A program made the translations under genes and the position numbers. The notes under the pieces were generated by a model. The model was given only the letters and a program-made list of their open reading frames with translations. It did not search any database and was not told where the DNA came from. 64,000 nt of DNA from Haloterrigena sp. H1 (GTDB lineage Archaea > Halobacteriota > Halobacteria > Halobacteriales > Natrialbaceae), in the NCBI RefSeq assembly GCF_005938085.1, contig NZ_SMZK01000004.1, positions 93,874 to 157,873 of the forward strand, written 5' to 3'. Below, piece after piece: positions 8,254 to 16,780 of this stretch (the stretch's first letter is position 1; each line of letters opens with the position of its first letter).

Positions 8254-8578
8254 CTTCTTCTGCAACTTCTTCTACGGCTGATTGTCCCAAAACCGCACTA
8301 TAAATCCCATCGATACACTCATTCCAGGGGCCCATCTGGGCGGATTGTCTTGGTTCTTTTTTATAGGATCCGTTCCAACGGACATCGATAGTGTGAATCC
8401 ACTCATCGGTGAGTGCATCGAACCATTCTTTCGATTGACCGACATCATCCATCGCCAATAGGCCGATAGCGACAGTCTTCCCTTTGGTTGGACAAGTGAT
8501 TATAGCTTGTTTAATACCGTCTTTTCCGTCGAGCAATTTTCCTCGCTCTTCATTGACGAAAGTTTGAACATCTGCCAT
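8254..8578 (-). pseudogene. Imm49-like paralogue 3, N-terminal part
   Basis: Starts with ATG at 8578 and carries the family N-terminus (KLLDGKDGIKQAIITCPTKG, GLLAMDDVGQSKEWF) up to VEEVAEEV, then enters the insertion sequence. The remaining two thirds lie at 7156-6669. Its start is five bases from the stop of the upstream gene, so it was the second gene of a short operon. Confidence 0.65.
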
Positions 8579-8582
8579 TATC

Positions 8583-9031
8583 TCAGCTTATCCCGCGGAA
8601 TACGTTTCCTATTTTCACCACTTCGACACGGTCAAGCGTCGGTTCCTGCGCGTCGACCTGCCGAAGACTCGTCGATACCAGTTCTCCAGTTTGCTTTCCA
8701 TCCTGATATGATATTAACTCTTTTTCAGTATTCTCGACATTGGCACGTTCGAATTCGATGTCTCCATTAGCTCGCTGATTAATATCGATCGCATCTGGTC
8801 CATCTTCACCGGCCAAGCGACGGCGCAACTCGAGTGTGGACCGATTGTGTCGACGTCCGACCGCGTCCAGATTGTCGCAATCGCGTCCAGTCGGTCTCCG
8901 ACTTCTTTGTCACTGTGTGATGCGAACCACTCTTCACGTAGCTCACATGCTGACACGACTGTCTCACAGAATTCAGCGTCGACGCCGAGTACAATGTGAA
9001 CTCCTCGAATCTGTTGCATCTTGAGAACCAT
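8583..9031 (-). pseudogene. Unknown gene with one frameshift, upstream of Imm49-like gene 3
   Basis: Two overlapping frames join into one protein of about 149 residues. The first (MVLKMQQIRGVHIVLGVDAE) runs to about DTIGPHS, and the second continues from RRRLAGEDGPDAIDINQRAN to KIGNVFRGIS. The switch is near 8835, a one-base change. The stop lies five bases before the third Imm49-like start, so the two were probably one operon. No recognised domain. Being directly upstream of an immunity-like gene, it could be its toxin partner, but nothing in its sequence shows a toxin fold. Confidence 0.45.
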
Positions 9032-9060
9032 CTGGTGATCTCATGCTTCAGGAACGGTCT

Positions 9061-9535
9061 TGTCTCACTATCTATCGACATGATTGCTGTGTTTCTTCTC
9101 ATGGGTTGCTGCGGTGGACTCCCTTCGAGTCCCCGCACCCCTTTCGGGGGGTACAAACCGTCTCGCGTGACGAGATCACTCGACAGTCAGCGGCTGAACG
9201 TTCCATCCGGCGCAGGGACAAGTCCAGTACGGATCTCGAGGTCGACACGCCGAAGATGCTTGCAGCCGTCGTCTGGCTGGCGCTGCTCGAAATCAAGGCA
9301 GGTACACGTCGCTGCCTCGATATCGACCTCGTAGGTAGCACCACTCTCACTCTCGACCTCGTAGACCGGGCCCACTGTCGCAAAGCGGACGTCCAACTTC
9401 TCGTTCAGTGCACGGCGAGTTCGTGGGTCATCGATCGAGTAGCCACCTGCCTCGAGGGCAGTCGCCGGCTGGGGGTTGTCGCAGGGGGTGGTGAACTCAT
9501 CGCGATGGTTGCGTTCTTGGCTACACTTTCTGCAG
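9061..9535. repeat. Duplicated segment, copy 2 (SWIM gene region)
   Basis: Partner of 2161-2605. This copy carries the intact gene and its downstream flank. Confidence 0.7.
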
Positions 9536-9747
9536 TGCCAGTAGCGTGTGCGATACTCGTAGCCATCAGTGAGGTCCATTTCGTACGGAGTTGGCTCCGT
9601 GCCTGGTAGCCACTCGTCGATCGCGACGAGTTTGTGTCCGTTTAGTCGGGCAACATCACCAGGATAGCTACGATCACGGTCGCTCGTGTACTCGTTTGTC
9701 GATCGATCTCGATGCGAGTCTCTCTGGGGTAGCCGGTTTGTACTCAT
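9187..9747 (-). CDS. SWIM zinc-finger protein
   Basis: A 186-residue protein with a SWIM metal site near its C-terminus: CTCLDF followed about 12 residues later by CKH, the CxC...CxH pattern. SWIM domains bind DNA or protein. A second cysteine pair (CRKCSQ, about residues 73-76) may form another zinc site. The N-terminal 35 residues are Arg/Asp/Ser-rich and probably disordered. A hairpin repeat lies directly upstream of the ATG. The broken duplicate at 2289-2609 has lost the CxC. Such proteins are often carried by haloarchaeal mobile regions. The specific role is unknown. Confidence 0.7.
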   Translation of the reverse strand: MSTNRLPQRDSHRDRSTNEYTSDRDRSYPGDVARLNGHKLVAIDEWLPGTEPTPYEMDLTDGYEYRTRYWHCRKCSQERNHRDEFTTPCDNPQPATALEAGGYSIDDPRTRRALNEKLDVRFATVGPVYEVESESGATYEVDIEAATCTCLDFEQRQPDDGCKHLRRVDLEIRTGLVPAPDGTFSR

Positions 9748-9803
9748 TCGTGGCCTCGAGGCACACGAGTGTGCGCCTCACCCTCTCAGGCGCAGAAAAA
9801 CCG
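9740..9803. repeat. Hairpin-bearing upstream repeat, copy 1
   Basis: Covers the SWIM gene start and upstream region. Core GAGGCACACGAGTGTGCGCC plus TC forms a stem of GAGGC/GCCTC and CAC/GTG around a GAGT loop, followed by GGCGCAGAAAAAC. Nearly the same 60 bases recur at 19818-19883, again ending at an ATGAGTAC start. It may be an operator, or simply the edge of a duplicated block. Confidence 0.6.
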
Positions 9804-9832
9804 AATACGATCCGCTATTGGGTTCCGTCGGC

Positions 9833-9925
9833 AGCCTCGAGCAACTGTTTCACTTCGTGGCTGAGCCAGACCTTCATATCGTCACGGTTCTCGTGCTGTT
9901 TGAGATTGATGGCGTCCGTGATGCC
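9833..9925 (-). pseudogene. Tyrosine-integrase fragment
   Basis: A short minus-strand frame reads NLKQHENRDDMKVWLSHEV and then KQLLEAADGTQ before a stop. This matches the linker and first catalytic-domain helix of haloarchaeal XerC/D-like integrases (MKVWLS...LL.AA) as I remember them. Nothing further of the catalytic domain follows; the frame runs into the hairpin repeat. A relic of the enzyme that may have integrated this region. Confidence 0.45.
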
Positions 9926-9953
9926 CGCATGTCGGACAAAAACCGACAGCAAT

Positions 9954-10039
9954 CTATAGTAGCTACTGAAAGTCAGTGCACACCTGATCGCACGACAGCT
10001 GTGCGACCAGTGTGTAAATCGTTTCAGTTGTTACTATAG
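9954..10039. mobile_element. 86-bp MITE-like element
   Basis: Begins CTATAGTAGCTACTGAAAG and ends with the near inverted counterpart (CTTTCAGT-type, closing TTACTATAG). About 16 of 19 terminal bases pair. It has no coding capacity. The small size and long terminal inverted repeats are those of a MITE moved by a transposase elsewhere. The parent element is not in this window. Confidence 0.65.
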
Positions 10040-10430
10040 TTATTAGTGGTGCTCGAAGGAGAAATCAGGCCGATCCTGTCCGAGACCACCCGAGTTCTCG
10101 GACAACTACTACTGCTCAGTACAGAGGAAGACGTTACTGGAGCAGGTATTACTCATATAACATCTATCAGAAGCAGTTTGCTGGATACAGAGAATCCATG
10201 AAAATCCCGCAGATAAGGGCCTAGGCCGTGAACGAGGTACTAGGGACTGGCTGAGACCGAAACTCATGCGGTGCGATAAGCACGTTATCAGAGAATGGTC
10301 CGAGCCCGTGATAAGACGCGGAATCTTGTGCCAGAGAGCACGTATAGGAGGATCTCTCGTTCACGCCACAGTCCCAACGGAGGCGTCCTATGTACCTCGG
10401 AATAGACACTCACACACGATACTCGCAAGT

Positions 10431-11870
10431 TCGGTACTTCCCGAACGTCGCTTCGTGAACTGTGCTGAGCCATGGACGAACGGAGTGAATGCCAGTGTGG
10501 TAACTGAGTGAACAGGAAGTAGAATCCACGTGTGAAGAGAAGTGAAGTAAGAAAGCTGAGATACGCTGTTCTAGGCGAATGCTGTTGCTCACCAAGAGCT
10601 TGTCCAAGGCCGCGGGCTGGCGTCAGCCCGCGGCCGGCGCGTATGCTTCTGGCACACCTGTTCCGTTCATCTCGATCTCCCAACTCCGCTCTAGCTCTTC
10701 CTCTAATGCATGTCTGATCCAGTCAGAGAAGGTCTTGAACGTGAATTCCTCGGGCAGGTCGCGCCCGCCCCGCTGGGGGCGGGCGACGACCGCCCATCGA
10801 AGCACAAGCCAGGGGTTCTCCAACAGGAATCCAACCAAGACGAACGCGAAGCGGATAATTGGGTCTTGTGTCGTCGTTACCACTCGTGCTTGGCGAAATA
10901 CACGGTAGCTCGTTTCGATCGCTGACCGTTTCCGATAGAGTCGTTCGACTTGTTTCGGCGTGCGATCGGCCAGATCGCACGCCACATAGCCTCGAACGAC
11001 CTCGCCGCTTTTCCCGCGATCTCCGGCGTGATATGACACAGCGACCGCGAGCGGGAATTCCAGTTCCCGCTCGCGGCCTTTGTACATCCGATAGGTTGTC
11101 ATGTACGAGCAGTGCGTATCCAGCTTCTTCCTCATGCGCTTGCCCTTCTTTTGGACGGGAACGACAGTCGAAGCAATCTCCCGTGAGCGGCGCAGAATAC
11201 GTTCATTGTAGAAGCCACGATCTGCCAAGAGAAGCTCTCTCTCGAAGGGATAGGCCTCGACGCGGTCGAGGACGCGCTCGACCGCGTCGGCCTCTTTCTC
11301 ATCGCTACGGACGTACGTCATCGCCAACGTCACTGGCTTTCCGTTCGAGACGAGATACGCCGTGCAGTACCGGTGGCACGTCGTTGTTCCGTCTTTCGCG
11401 TGCATGCGGCAGAGTTCACCTTCTTTATCGGCGTACGTTCCGTGGTAGGGGTTATCGACGAAGTCAATGGAGACGATCCTCAACCGATCAGGGTCAAGGA
11501 TCGTCATCGCTAACTCCCAGAGAAAGCGGTTAGCAACCCGCTCAAGCCACTCTCGGTTGAGCGTATGGAGCCAGTCCATGACAGTATCATCATAGGCAGC
11601 GTTGTCGTTGTCCTTGCACGTCTCCCAGACGGACGTCTGATTGACTGCTGCAAGAATGACAACAGCCCAGATATCGCCGGGATCGGGGGGCGAGCCCTCA
11701 ATCCCTGGCAAGGGGAGCTGGCAGATGACGTCCTCCGCTAAATCTTTCACGTCCGAATCCGAAAGAACACCGTCTGGCTGAGGGATACTGAACACATTCA
11801 CTCAACCAGACATCTTCCTCATGAGACCAACGCTTTAGCTCCAGCTCTTACACCAGTCGGGAAGTACCGA
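10431..11870 (-). mobile_element. ISH3-type insertion sequence
   Basis: Terminal inverted repeats TCGGTACTTCCCGA (10431-10444) and TCGGGAAGTACCGA (11857-11870) bracket one transposase gene, giving about 1440 bp. No target duplication is obvious directly outside. A 12-bp perfect hairpin (GGCCGCGGGCTG, GCGT loop, 10608-10635) covers the transposase stop codon and may end its transcript. Confidence 0.8.
10623..11801 (-). CDS. ISH3-family transposase
   Basis: A 392-residue DDE transposase. The acidic residues are seen in VSIDFVDNPYHG, LLLADRGFYNE and KRSAIETSYRVFRQAR, in the layout of ISH3 (IS4-like) enzymes. The N-terminal third contains a helical DNA-binding part. The frame is complete and lies inside matching terminal repeats, so the element may be active. 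The C-terminal tail (EAYAPAAG) is encoded within the terminator-like hairpin. Confidence 0.9.
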   Translation of the reverse strand: MNVFSIPQPDGVLSDSDVKDLAEDVICQLPLPGIEGSPPDPGDIWAVVILAAVNQTSVWETCKDNDNAAYDDTVMDWLHTLNREWLERVANRFLWELAMTILDPDRLRIVSIDFVDNPYHGTYADKEGELCRMHAKDGTTTCHRYCTAYLVSNGKPVTLAMTYVRSDEKEADAVERVLDRVEAYPFERELLLADRGFYNERILRRSREIASTVVPVQKKGKRMRKKLDTHCSYMTTYRMYKGRERELEFPLAVAVSYHAGDRGKSGEVVRGYVACDLADRTPKQVERLYRKRSAIETSYRVFRQARVVTTTQDPIIRFAFVLVGFLLENPWLVLRWAVVARPQRGGRDLPEEFTFKTFSDWIRHALEEELERSWEIEMNGTGVPEAYAPAAG

Positions 11871-11929
11871 GATTCGGCTCTTCAACGAGCAACTGAAGAA
11901 TATTACCGTCGGAAGCGTTCGATAGAGAT

Positions 11930-12736
11930 TCAGTCGTCGGTCGAATGTTTTGCTTCAACCTCCTCTCTAATATCCCGTATCGTATCCGCCAATTCGTCCT
12001 TCGTTTGGCCTTCGTACGGGAATACGGAGCCCGACTTTCTGAATCGCTTGATGGTTTCATCTACCACTTTTGTATCTGCCAAGCCTCCCTCTTCGTCATC
12101 TTTTTCGTCATCATCCGGTTCGTCGTAGAGTACTTCTAACAACGCTCTCACTGCGGGTTTGTACCGTGCCATAGGTGTGTCGAAAACCAACAACGAGAAC
12201 CGACGTTTGCTAAGAGCACGCCGAGTTGGCTCGTAATCGATACTCCCATCGGATTTCTCAACACACGTTAGTTCTGCGATCCACCAGGCGCGTTCGAAAG
12301 TACTAGCTTTACCGTCTAGCGCTCTAGCTTGTGTCCAGAATTTCTCCTTCATCGCAGAGACGCTGTTGAACGCCCATCGGTGGTGAACGAACCACGGGTA
12401 GTAGAGCATCGAAAATGCGCTCCAAAGGCCCGAATCAGCTGCGTCTGACCGACTGATGTCCACGTTACGGTGAACGGCGATTGCTGTCTCTGGATCTGAA
12501 TCTCCTGTTTGAGGTGTAGTTTCCGACTTAATCTCTCTGAGTTGATTGTCCAAGGTACCCAAGTCAGCCGTCAGATCAGTTTCAACGACCTGGTCTTGAA
12601 CCTCCGAGTCTGGAATGCTGTCGTAATCTCCTTTGAGGAACTCATCGTACTTGCTCAACAAGCTCTGTGCACCATTACGGAGGCGGACGAGTTCCTGCCC
12701 GTCCGTCAACTCGGCGTCTGGATTCCAACCCGTCAT
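11930..12736 (-). CDS. Cassette A protein Y
   Basis: A 268-residue acidic protein, third gene of cassette A. The core DSGLWSAFSMLYYPWFVHHR, then KEKFW, then RAWWIAELT and ARYKPAVRALLEVLYDE, is shared with the Y proteins of cassettes B and C (GLWHWL..VRYPDLVRHRW, LHRLWWIAELT, FARYRPAV). This Trp- and Arg-rich signature is reminiscent of DUF6339-type proteins, but I cannot confirm that. The ATG overlaps the stop of protein X by four bases. The C-terminal 60 residues are highly charged. No catalytic motif is visible, so it is more likely a structural or targeting subunit. Confidence 0.7.
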   Translation of the reverse strand: MTGWNPDAELTDGQELVRLRNGAQSLLSKYDEFLKGDYDSIPDSEVQDQVVETDLTADLGTLDNQLREIKSETTPQTGDSDPETAIAVHRNVDISRSDAADSGLWSAFSMLYYPWFVHHRWAFNSVSAMKEKFWTQARALDGKASTFERAWWIAELTCVEKSDGSIDYEPTRRALSKRRFSLLVFDTPMARYKPAVRALLEVLYDEPDDDEKDDEEGGLADTKVVDETIKRFRKSGSVFPYEGQTKDELADTIRDIREEVEAKHSTDD

Positions 12737-13803
12737 CGGTCTCCGATCCTCCTTGCGTGATTGTCGAGCTGTTGAGCGGGATCTAGTAGTCCCTGAATTG
12801 CCTGTTCGATCCGTTCTGTTGCTGTCATTGGACTTTCTTCTAATTCCTCTTTTAGAAACTTTGCAGCCTTTCTCGGAGACACGTCTCGGTCCGCGTAAAG
12901 ATGATCAGTCAACATCTCAAATACAGCCGGTTGCCACTCTGGGGTCCACTCCGCCGCATCGGGGTCGTACTCGTGAGCGGCAACTTCCGTCATTCGTGCC
13001 CAGACAGACGACATCACTTGATCCCAGATGAGTTCGGCAGTGAGATCGTCGTACCTACCTTCGCCATTCCAGACTATATCTACGACTTGATCGTGGTCTT
13101 CATTGAAGTAGAGGACGGGGTTGTTCGGATCTCGTTTCAGATCGAGGTAGTACATACGATCGGCAGGTGGGAAGACCGTATCCTCGTCCTCGTTCTCCTC
13201 TTCGAACGAGGTGCGTTCCACTTGTAGCACGTCGTCGCTACCGGCCTCTTCGTCTTCGACGGTAATCCGACACCGGCGGCCATCGGACAAGAGAGCGCCG
13301 GGTTCTGTGGCGTAGTCGTGGGTTCTACCTAATCCGAGTGATCGTTCTTCTTCTTCGGTGAGTCGATCGGACCGCAAGAGGTAGGGATTGAGATCGACAC
13401 GACGGGCGATGGTCTCCGAAGAGATGGTCAACGTGTCGCTGACCGTTCCGGCGCTGATTCCGTCGCCCAGCACCGTCCCTGCTCTAGTGTAGGTGTCTAC
13501 GCAGTGCCCTGCTACGACGACTTTCGCAGGATGACTAGCGGACGCACCCTCTGCAGTACTTTCGTCTGCTTCTGGAAGCACTTCCTCAAGGAGATCGGCA
13601 GGAACCTCTACGGAAAGGCTAAACTCGATCGTAGACCACCCGCTGTATTCGGTGAGGTCTAAATTCGAATCGTCGTCTGCCTTGACTGTCTCGTCGCCAT
13701 CGACGGAGAAGTCCTTGATACGGAGCTCGAGTTCCCCCAGATTACATCGATGCGGGAACGTATCGTACTTCAGCGATCGGTTGAGCCTGAGTGTGCGGCT
13801 CAT
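12733..13803 (-). CDS. Cassette A protein X
   Basis: A 356-residue acidic protein between the ATPase and Y genes. Its N-terminal half is beta-rich (FHR-type strands, LELRIKDFSVDG, FSLSVEVPADLL), and its C-terminal half has the conserved block MYYLDLKRDPNNPVLYFNED followed by LIWDQVMSSVWARMTE and a helical end. Both blocks recur in X of cassettes B and C at the same positions. No enzyme motif is visible. It may bridge the ATPase to its partner. It starts two bases after the ATPase stop. Confidence 0.7.
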   Translation of the reverse strand: MSRTLRLNRSLKYDTFPHRCNLGELELRIKDFSVDGDETVKADDDSNLDLTEYSGWSTIEFSLSVEVPADLLEEVLPEADESTAEGASASHPAKVVVAGHCVDTYTRAGTVLGDGISAGTVSDTLTISSETIARRVDLNPYLLRSDRLTEEEERSLGLGRTHDYATEPGALLSDGRRCRITVEDEEAGSDDVLQVERTSFEEENEDEDTVFPPADRMYYLDLKRDPNNPVLYFNEDHDQVVDIVWNGEGRYDDLTAELIWDQVMSSVWARMTEVAAHEYDPDAAEWTPEWQPAVFEMLTDHLYADRDVSPRKAAKFLKEELEESPMTATERIEQAIQGLLDPAQQLDNHARRIGDR

Positions 13804-13805
13804 AG

Positions 13806-15839
13806 TTACTCACCCACCTCGACAGACCCATCGACGAGTTTGAGCCGGGTCTTCGTCAACTCTCCTAATCGCGCTTCGACTCCGTCGAGTTGGGCTTCGA
13901 TTTCAACCGTCGCGGATCTGACGTCACCGACGGCCTGTATGTGACTCTTCTCGCCGTCCTCACTCGTCTCAGCTACCTTGATCTGCCCACTCCCATCTGC
14001 CACCTCTGCGTCGACGTCTTCTACGATCACTGTATCTGCCTCCTTGTCGTCTTCAAACAGAGCGACTAGTTCGAACGTAGCTTTCCACTGCTCTATCGAA
14101 CCATCGCTTATCGCCTTGCGGTCGGAGTTTGGACCGACAGAACCGGTGAATAGCCACTCGTTATCCGTGGGTGTGTCAGATATTTTCCACTCGAACAGTC
14201 GTGGGACACTGGGGGTTCTGGGTTCTTTAGGACCGTTGTCGGTCCGCAAGTCCGAACGGGTCCGGGGTAGAATATCTCGTTCGGGGCGGGTCATGGATCC
14301 GGACCGATCCGACTGACTGTACAGGAGCGTTGAGAGAGCATTTCGAAGCGTCTTCGTGGTGAGTGCCTCTGCTGACCCTACACAGCCACTCTCGTATTTG
14401 GCTTTGAGTTCGTCGTTCTTTTTCCCGTACCAACGGTCGTGCATGGGTGGTTCGGCCATCGCGAGGAAATCGTCGATAGCCTCGTCGGATGACGAATGAG
14501 GCTCTCCTGGGGGTGTGCGTGCTTTCCCTGCGGCTAACAGTGCGTGATACTTCCCAGAGTGCCCGATATGGTGGCCCGGCTTGTACTTCACCACCATTCC
14601 TGGGCCCCTGAACATGGCAATCTCCCCAATTCGTTCAGAAGGGGCCCCATCTGTATCACTCGGGTTGGCTTTTCGTGCTGCTACCGTGACGTGTCCATCA
14701 GTTGGAGTGGGATACTCTTCGTCCTCTTCGCACTCATCCTCCTTTTTACTCTCAATTTTGTACTCTTGATCGGTCTTCGCAACAGTCCCCGGCCCATTGA
14801 AAGAGTCGGGTGCATCCTGAATCCGATCGAAGCACTCGACGAACGGCGAAACGAGGTCGTTGTCTCGTATCGTCTCTTTGGTCAGTCTCGTACCTTCACC
14901 GCACATATCGATCTCCACTTGGAGGTTACCCCCGCGGATAGCCGGCCAAAAGTACTCTGCCGTCGCCTGCGTGAATTCGTCACACAATTCGGTCGGCGAT
15001 GGTTGATCGTCCATCGCTGGATCGGACGGGTCACGGAAGCCTGGGATCATGATCGTTGTTCCGTTCGCGTCGGGACGTGCCATCCCCAGATCCTCCGCGA
15101 GCTCTTCGGCACAACCGTTCCAAATCGACTCGGGCCGCTTTAGTTCGTCACGTTGGAATCCCGATTCGGAGCCAAACCAGCCGTCGTTCGCGTAACACTC
15201 TCCCTCTGACAGCTCGTGAGTCGGGATGAAACACCGACCGACGAGTCGAGGCGAGGTCTGACCTGGCCGTTCCTCTGCCAGCGTCGAATTGAACAGCACC
15301 GTCTGGAACCCAGACGCGACCCAGAGCAACGTACTCCCGAGACCGTGTCGACCGCCGGTACTTCCGCCCTTGTTACTCGCACCGGGGTCACGGATCAATG
15401 CCGCATAATCCGAGTCCTGATCCTCTTCGTTCCCTTGAATCCCTTTAGCGTTCTTCTCCTCAATCGTGAGTGTCCGAAAGGTTCCGCCGTTATCCAAATA
15501 CTCCACGTAGTCGGTGAGGCCGTGTCCATCCTGATCATCCCCACCTGCTTTGACGTGGTCGTATAGATCGTTCCACTGTATGGCCTCGTCGAAAGCCGTT
15601 CTATCGTCGAACTCACGTAGGCGAAACGTTACCTCTACCGGTTCACTCGGGTCGTCACGTGCATCTACCGAGTTTTGGAGGATCTCACGAACGAACGTCT
15701 CCAAATCACGACTGAACGTCTTCTTTTGAATCAGCCCTTGCTTCCGCGTGCGTCCACACGGAACGTCTTCGAACCACCACACGGGACTAGAATCCGTATC
15801 GCTACCTGTAGACACTACAGGATATGACCATTGATACAA
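13806..15839 (-). CDS. Cassette A GHKL-fold ATPase
   Basis: A 677-residue protein with a Bergerat/GHKL ATP-binding fold. The N box is FVREILQNSVDA (E52, N56), the G1-like box IEEKNAKGIQG lies at about 126-136 and the G2 box GGRHGLGS at about 162-169. The G1 acid is shifted compared with the EDxN of B and C, so ATP binding may be altered. Further shared blocks are FWPAIRGGNLQVE and FRGPGMVVKY. The C-terminal 200 residues are variable and acidic. The family includes MutL, Hsp90 and MORC ATPases, which clamp or dimerise on ATP. It is the first gene of the triad. Confidence 0.8.
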   Translation of the reverse strand: MYQWSYPVVSTGSDTDSSPVWWFEDVPCGRTRKQGLIQKKTFSRDLETFVREILQNSVDARDDPSEPVEVTFRLREFDDRTAFDEAIQWNDLYDHVKAGGDDQDGHGLTDYVEYLDNGGTFRTLTIEEKNAKGIQGNEEDQDSDYAALIRDPGASNKGGSTGGRHGLGSTLLWVASGFQTVLFNSTLAEERPGQTSPRLVGRCFIPTHELSEGECYANDGWFGSESGFQRDELKRPESIWNGCAEELAEDLGMARPDANGTTIMIPGFRDPSDPAMDDQPSPTELCDEFTQATAEYFWPAIRGGNLQVEIDMCGEGTRLTKETIRDNDLVSPFVECFDRIQDAPDSFNGPGTVAKTDQEYKIESKKEDECEEDEEYPTPTDGHVTVAARKANPSDTDGAPSERIGEIAMFRGPGMVVKYKPGHHIGHSGKYHALLAAGKARTPPGEPHSSSDEAIDDFLAMAEPPMHDRWYGKKNDELKAKYESGCVGSAEALTTKTLRNALSTLLYSQSDRSGSMTRPERDILPRTRSDLRTDNGPKEPRTPSVPRLFEWKISDTPTDNEWLFTGSVGPNSDRKAISDGSIEQWKATFELVALFEDDKEADTVIVEDVDAEVADGSGQIKVAETSEDGEKSHIQAVGDVRSATVEIEAQLDGVEARLGELTKTRLKLVDGSVEVGE

Positions 15840-15965
15840 TATAGAATTTCGGGTTAGTTGGTAGTATGAATATCCATTCAGAAATGTGGCATCTTCATAC
15901 GAGTCGGCGATTCTTATCGAGAAACCACCACCAACTGTGCAGCAATGTTGTAGTAACCTTCGTTT

Positions 15966-16661
15966 TCAGAAATCGTCTAACGTGCGTTGGTTATCCTCAA
16001 CGAGTCCGAGCTCTCTGTACTCGGGCCAGTAGTCAGCCTTCCACTCGGCATGGGACCGACGATTCCACAGCTCTGCCGGCCTCTCGAAGAGTGACAATAC
16101 ACGATCGATTTGCTGTTCTGTCTCGTCGTAGTCGAAGTTGACTTCGTGTGTGAACCAGTCGACTGCCTCGCCATCCTCGCGGCGCTTTACGTGTACCACG
16201 GGATCCTCAACGGAGACGTCGGGGACGTGAGAGAGCATCCAGCTATAGATCCGCAACTGGAGGGCGGCTGGAGGGAGTTGGTGCGTTTCCCAAAACTCTC
16301 TGTCGTCCCAATTCGTCGTTTTCAGGTCTTCGACTCGGACAGAATCGCCCTTAAGGACGACCTCGTCGGGTGCCCCCTGTATCTGATAGTCGCCATGGTT
16401 GATCGCCGTGACCCGCTCGACACGCATTTTCTCGAGAATCTGTCGTCCCGTATCTTCGGCCTTCGGCGTCACCAGCAACCCGAACGAGCTGCCGTGTAAT
16501 TCCTCACCTGCTTCTAACGCTGGCGACTCCTTCGCTTTCGACTCGACTCGCGGATCGTTGATCTCTTTCAGGTGTTCGATATAGGCGTCGACGGGGTCCC
16601 ATTCGAACTCGGCGAGCGTCGATACTTTGATCGGTTCGACGTCGGCCACCTCGCTGCCCAT
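15966..16661 (-). CDS. PD-(D/E)XK nuclease, Cas4/RecB-like
   Basis: A 231-residue protein with a core nuclease motif: a conserved His region (INHGDYQIQGAPDEVVL) followed by VRVEDLKTTN, i.e. G-x-PD ... ExK-like (EDLK). A Q-rich helix follows (ALQLRIYSWML), as in RecB/Cas4 nucleases. No cysteine cluster for an iron-sulphur site is seen, unlike most Cas4 proteins. It lies upstream of the cassette A ATPase on the same strand, 126 bases away, and may be its effector nuclease. No CRISPR or cas genes are nearby. Confidence 0.75.
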   Translation of the reverse strand: MGSEVADVEPIKVSTLAEFEWDPVDAYIEHLKEINDPRVESKAKESPALEAGEELHGSSFGLLVTPKAEDTGRQILEKMRVERVTAINHGDYQIQGAPDEVVLKGDSVRVEDLKTTNWDDREFWETHQLPPAALQLRIYSWMLSHVPDVSVEDPVVHVKRREDGEAVDWFTHEVNFDYDETEQQIDRVLSLFERPAELWNRRSHAEWKADYWPEYRELGLVEDNQRTLDDF

Positions 16662-16772
16662 ACCGATTCTGTTCGAGCTAAGACGAGAAAAAGGCTGTTC
16701 GGTGAGACATTATGCCTATGACACAGGTCCGTTTTCTCCGCGGGATCGATTCTGACAGTGGTGTGTCGTTGG

Positions 16773-16780
16773 TAGGAGGA
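16773..16780. repeat. Target duplication TAGGAGGA, left copy
   Basis: The 8 bases TAGGAGGA directly left of the ISH1-like element are repeated directly right of it (17899-17906). This proves the element's boundaries and that it arrived by transposition. Confidence 0.92.

Larger units (their letters stand above)
9748..10430. other. Region without intact gene
   Basis: Between the SWIM gene and the ISH3-type element lie the hairpin repeat, the integrase fragment and an 86-bp MITE. From 10040 to 10430 I see no gene, RNA or clear repeat. Confidence 0.6.

Noticed and set aside
10266..10683. Overlapping small frames inside the left end of the ISH3-type element
   Set aside because: They conflict on both strands, lack domain content and lie in the terminal region and its hairpin.
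15966..16661. True Cas4 of a CRISPR system
   Set aside because: The nuclease core is visible but the four cysteines of the Cas4 iron-sulphur cluster are not, and no other cas gene is in the window.
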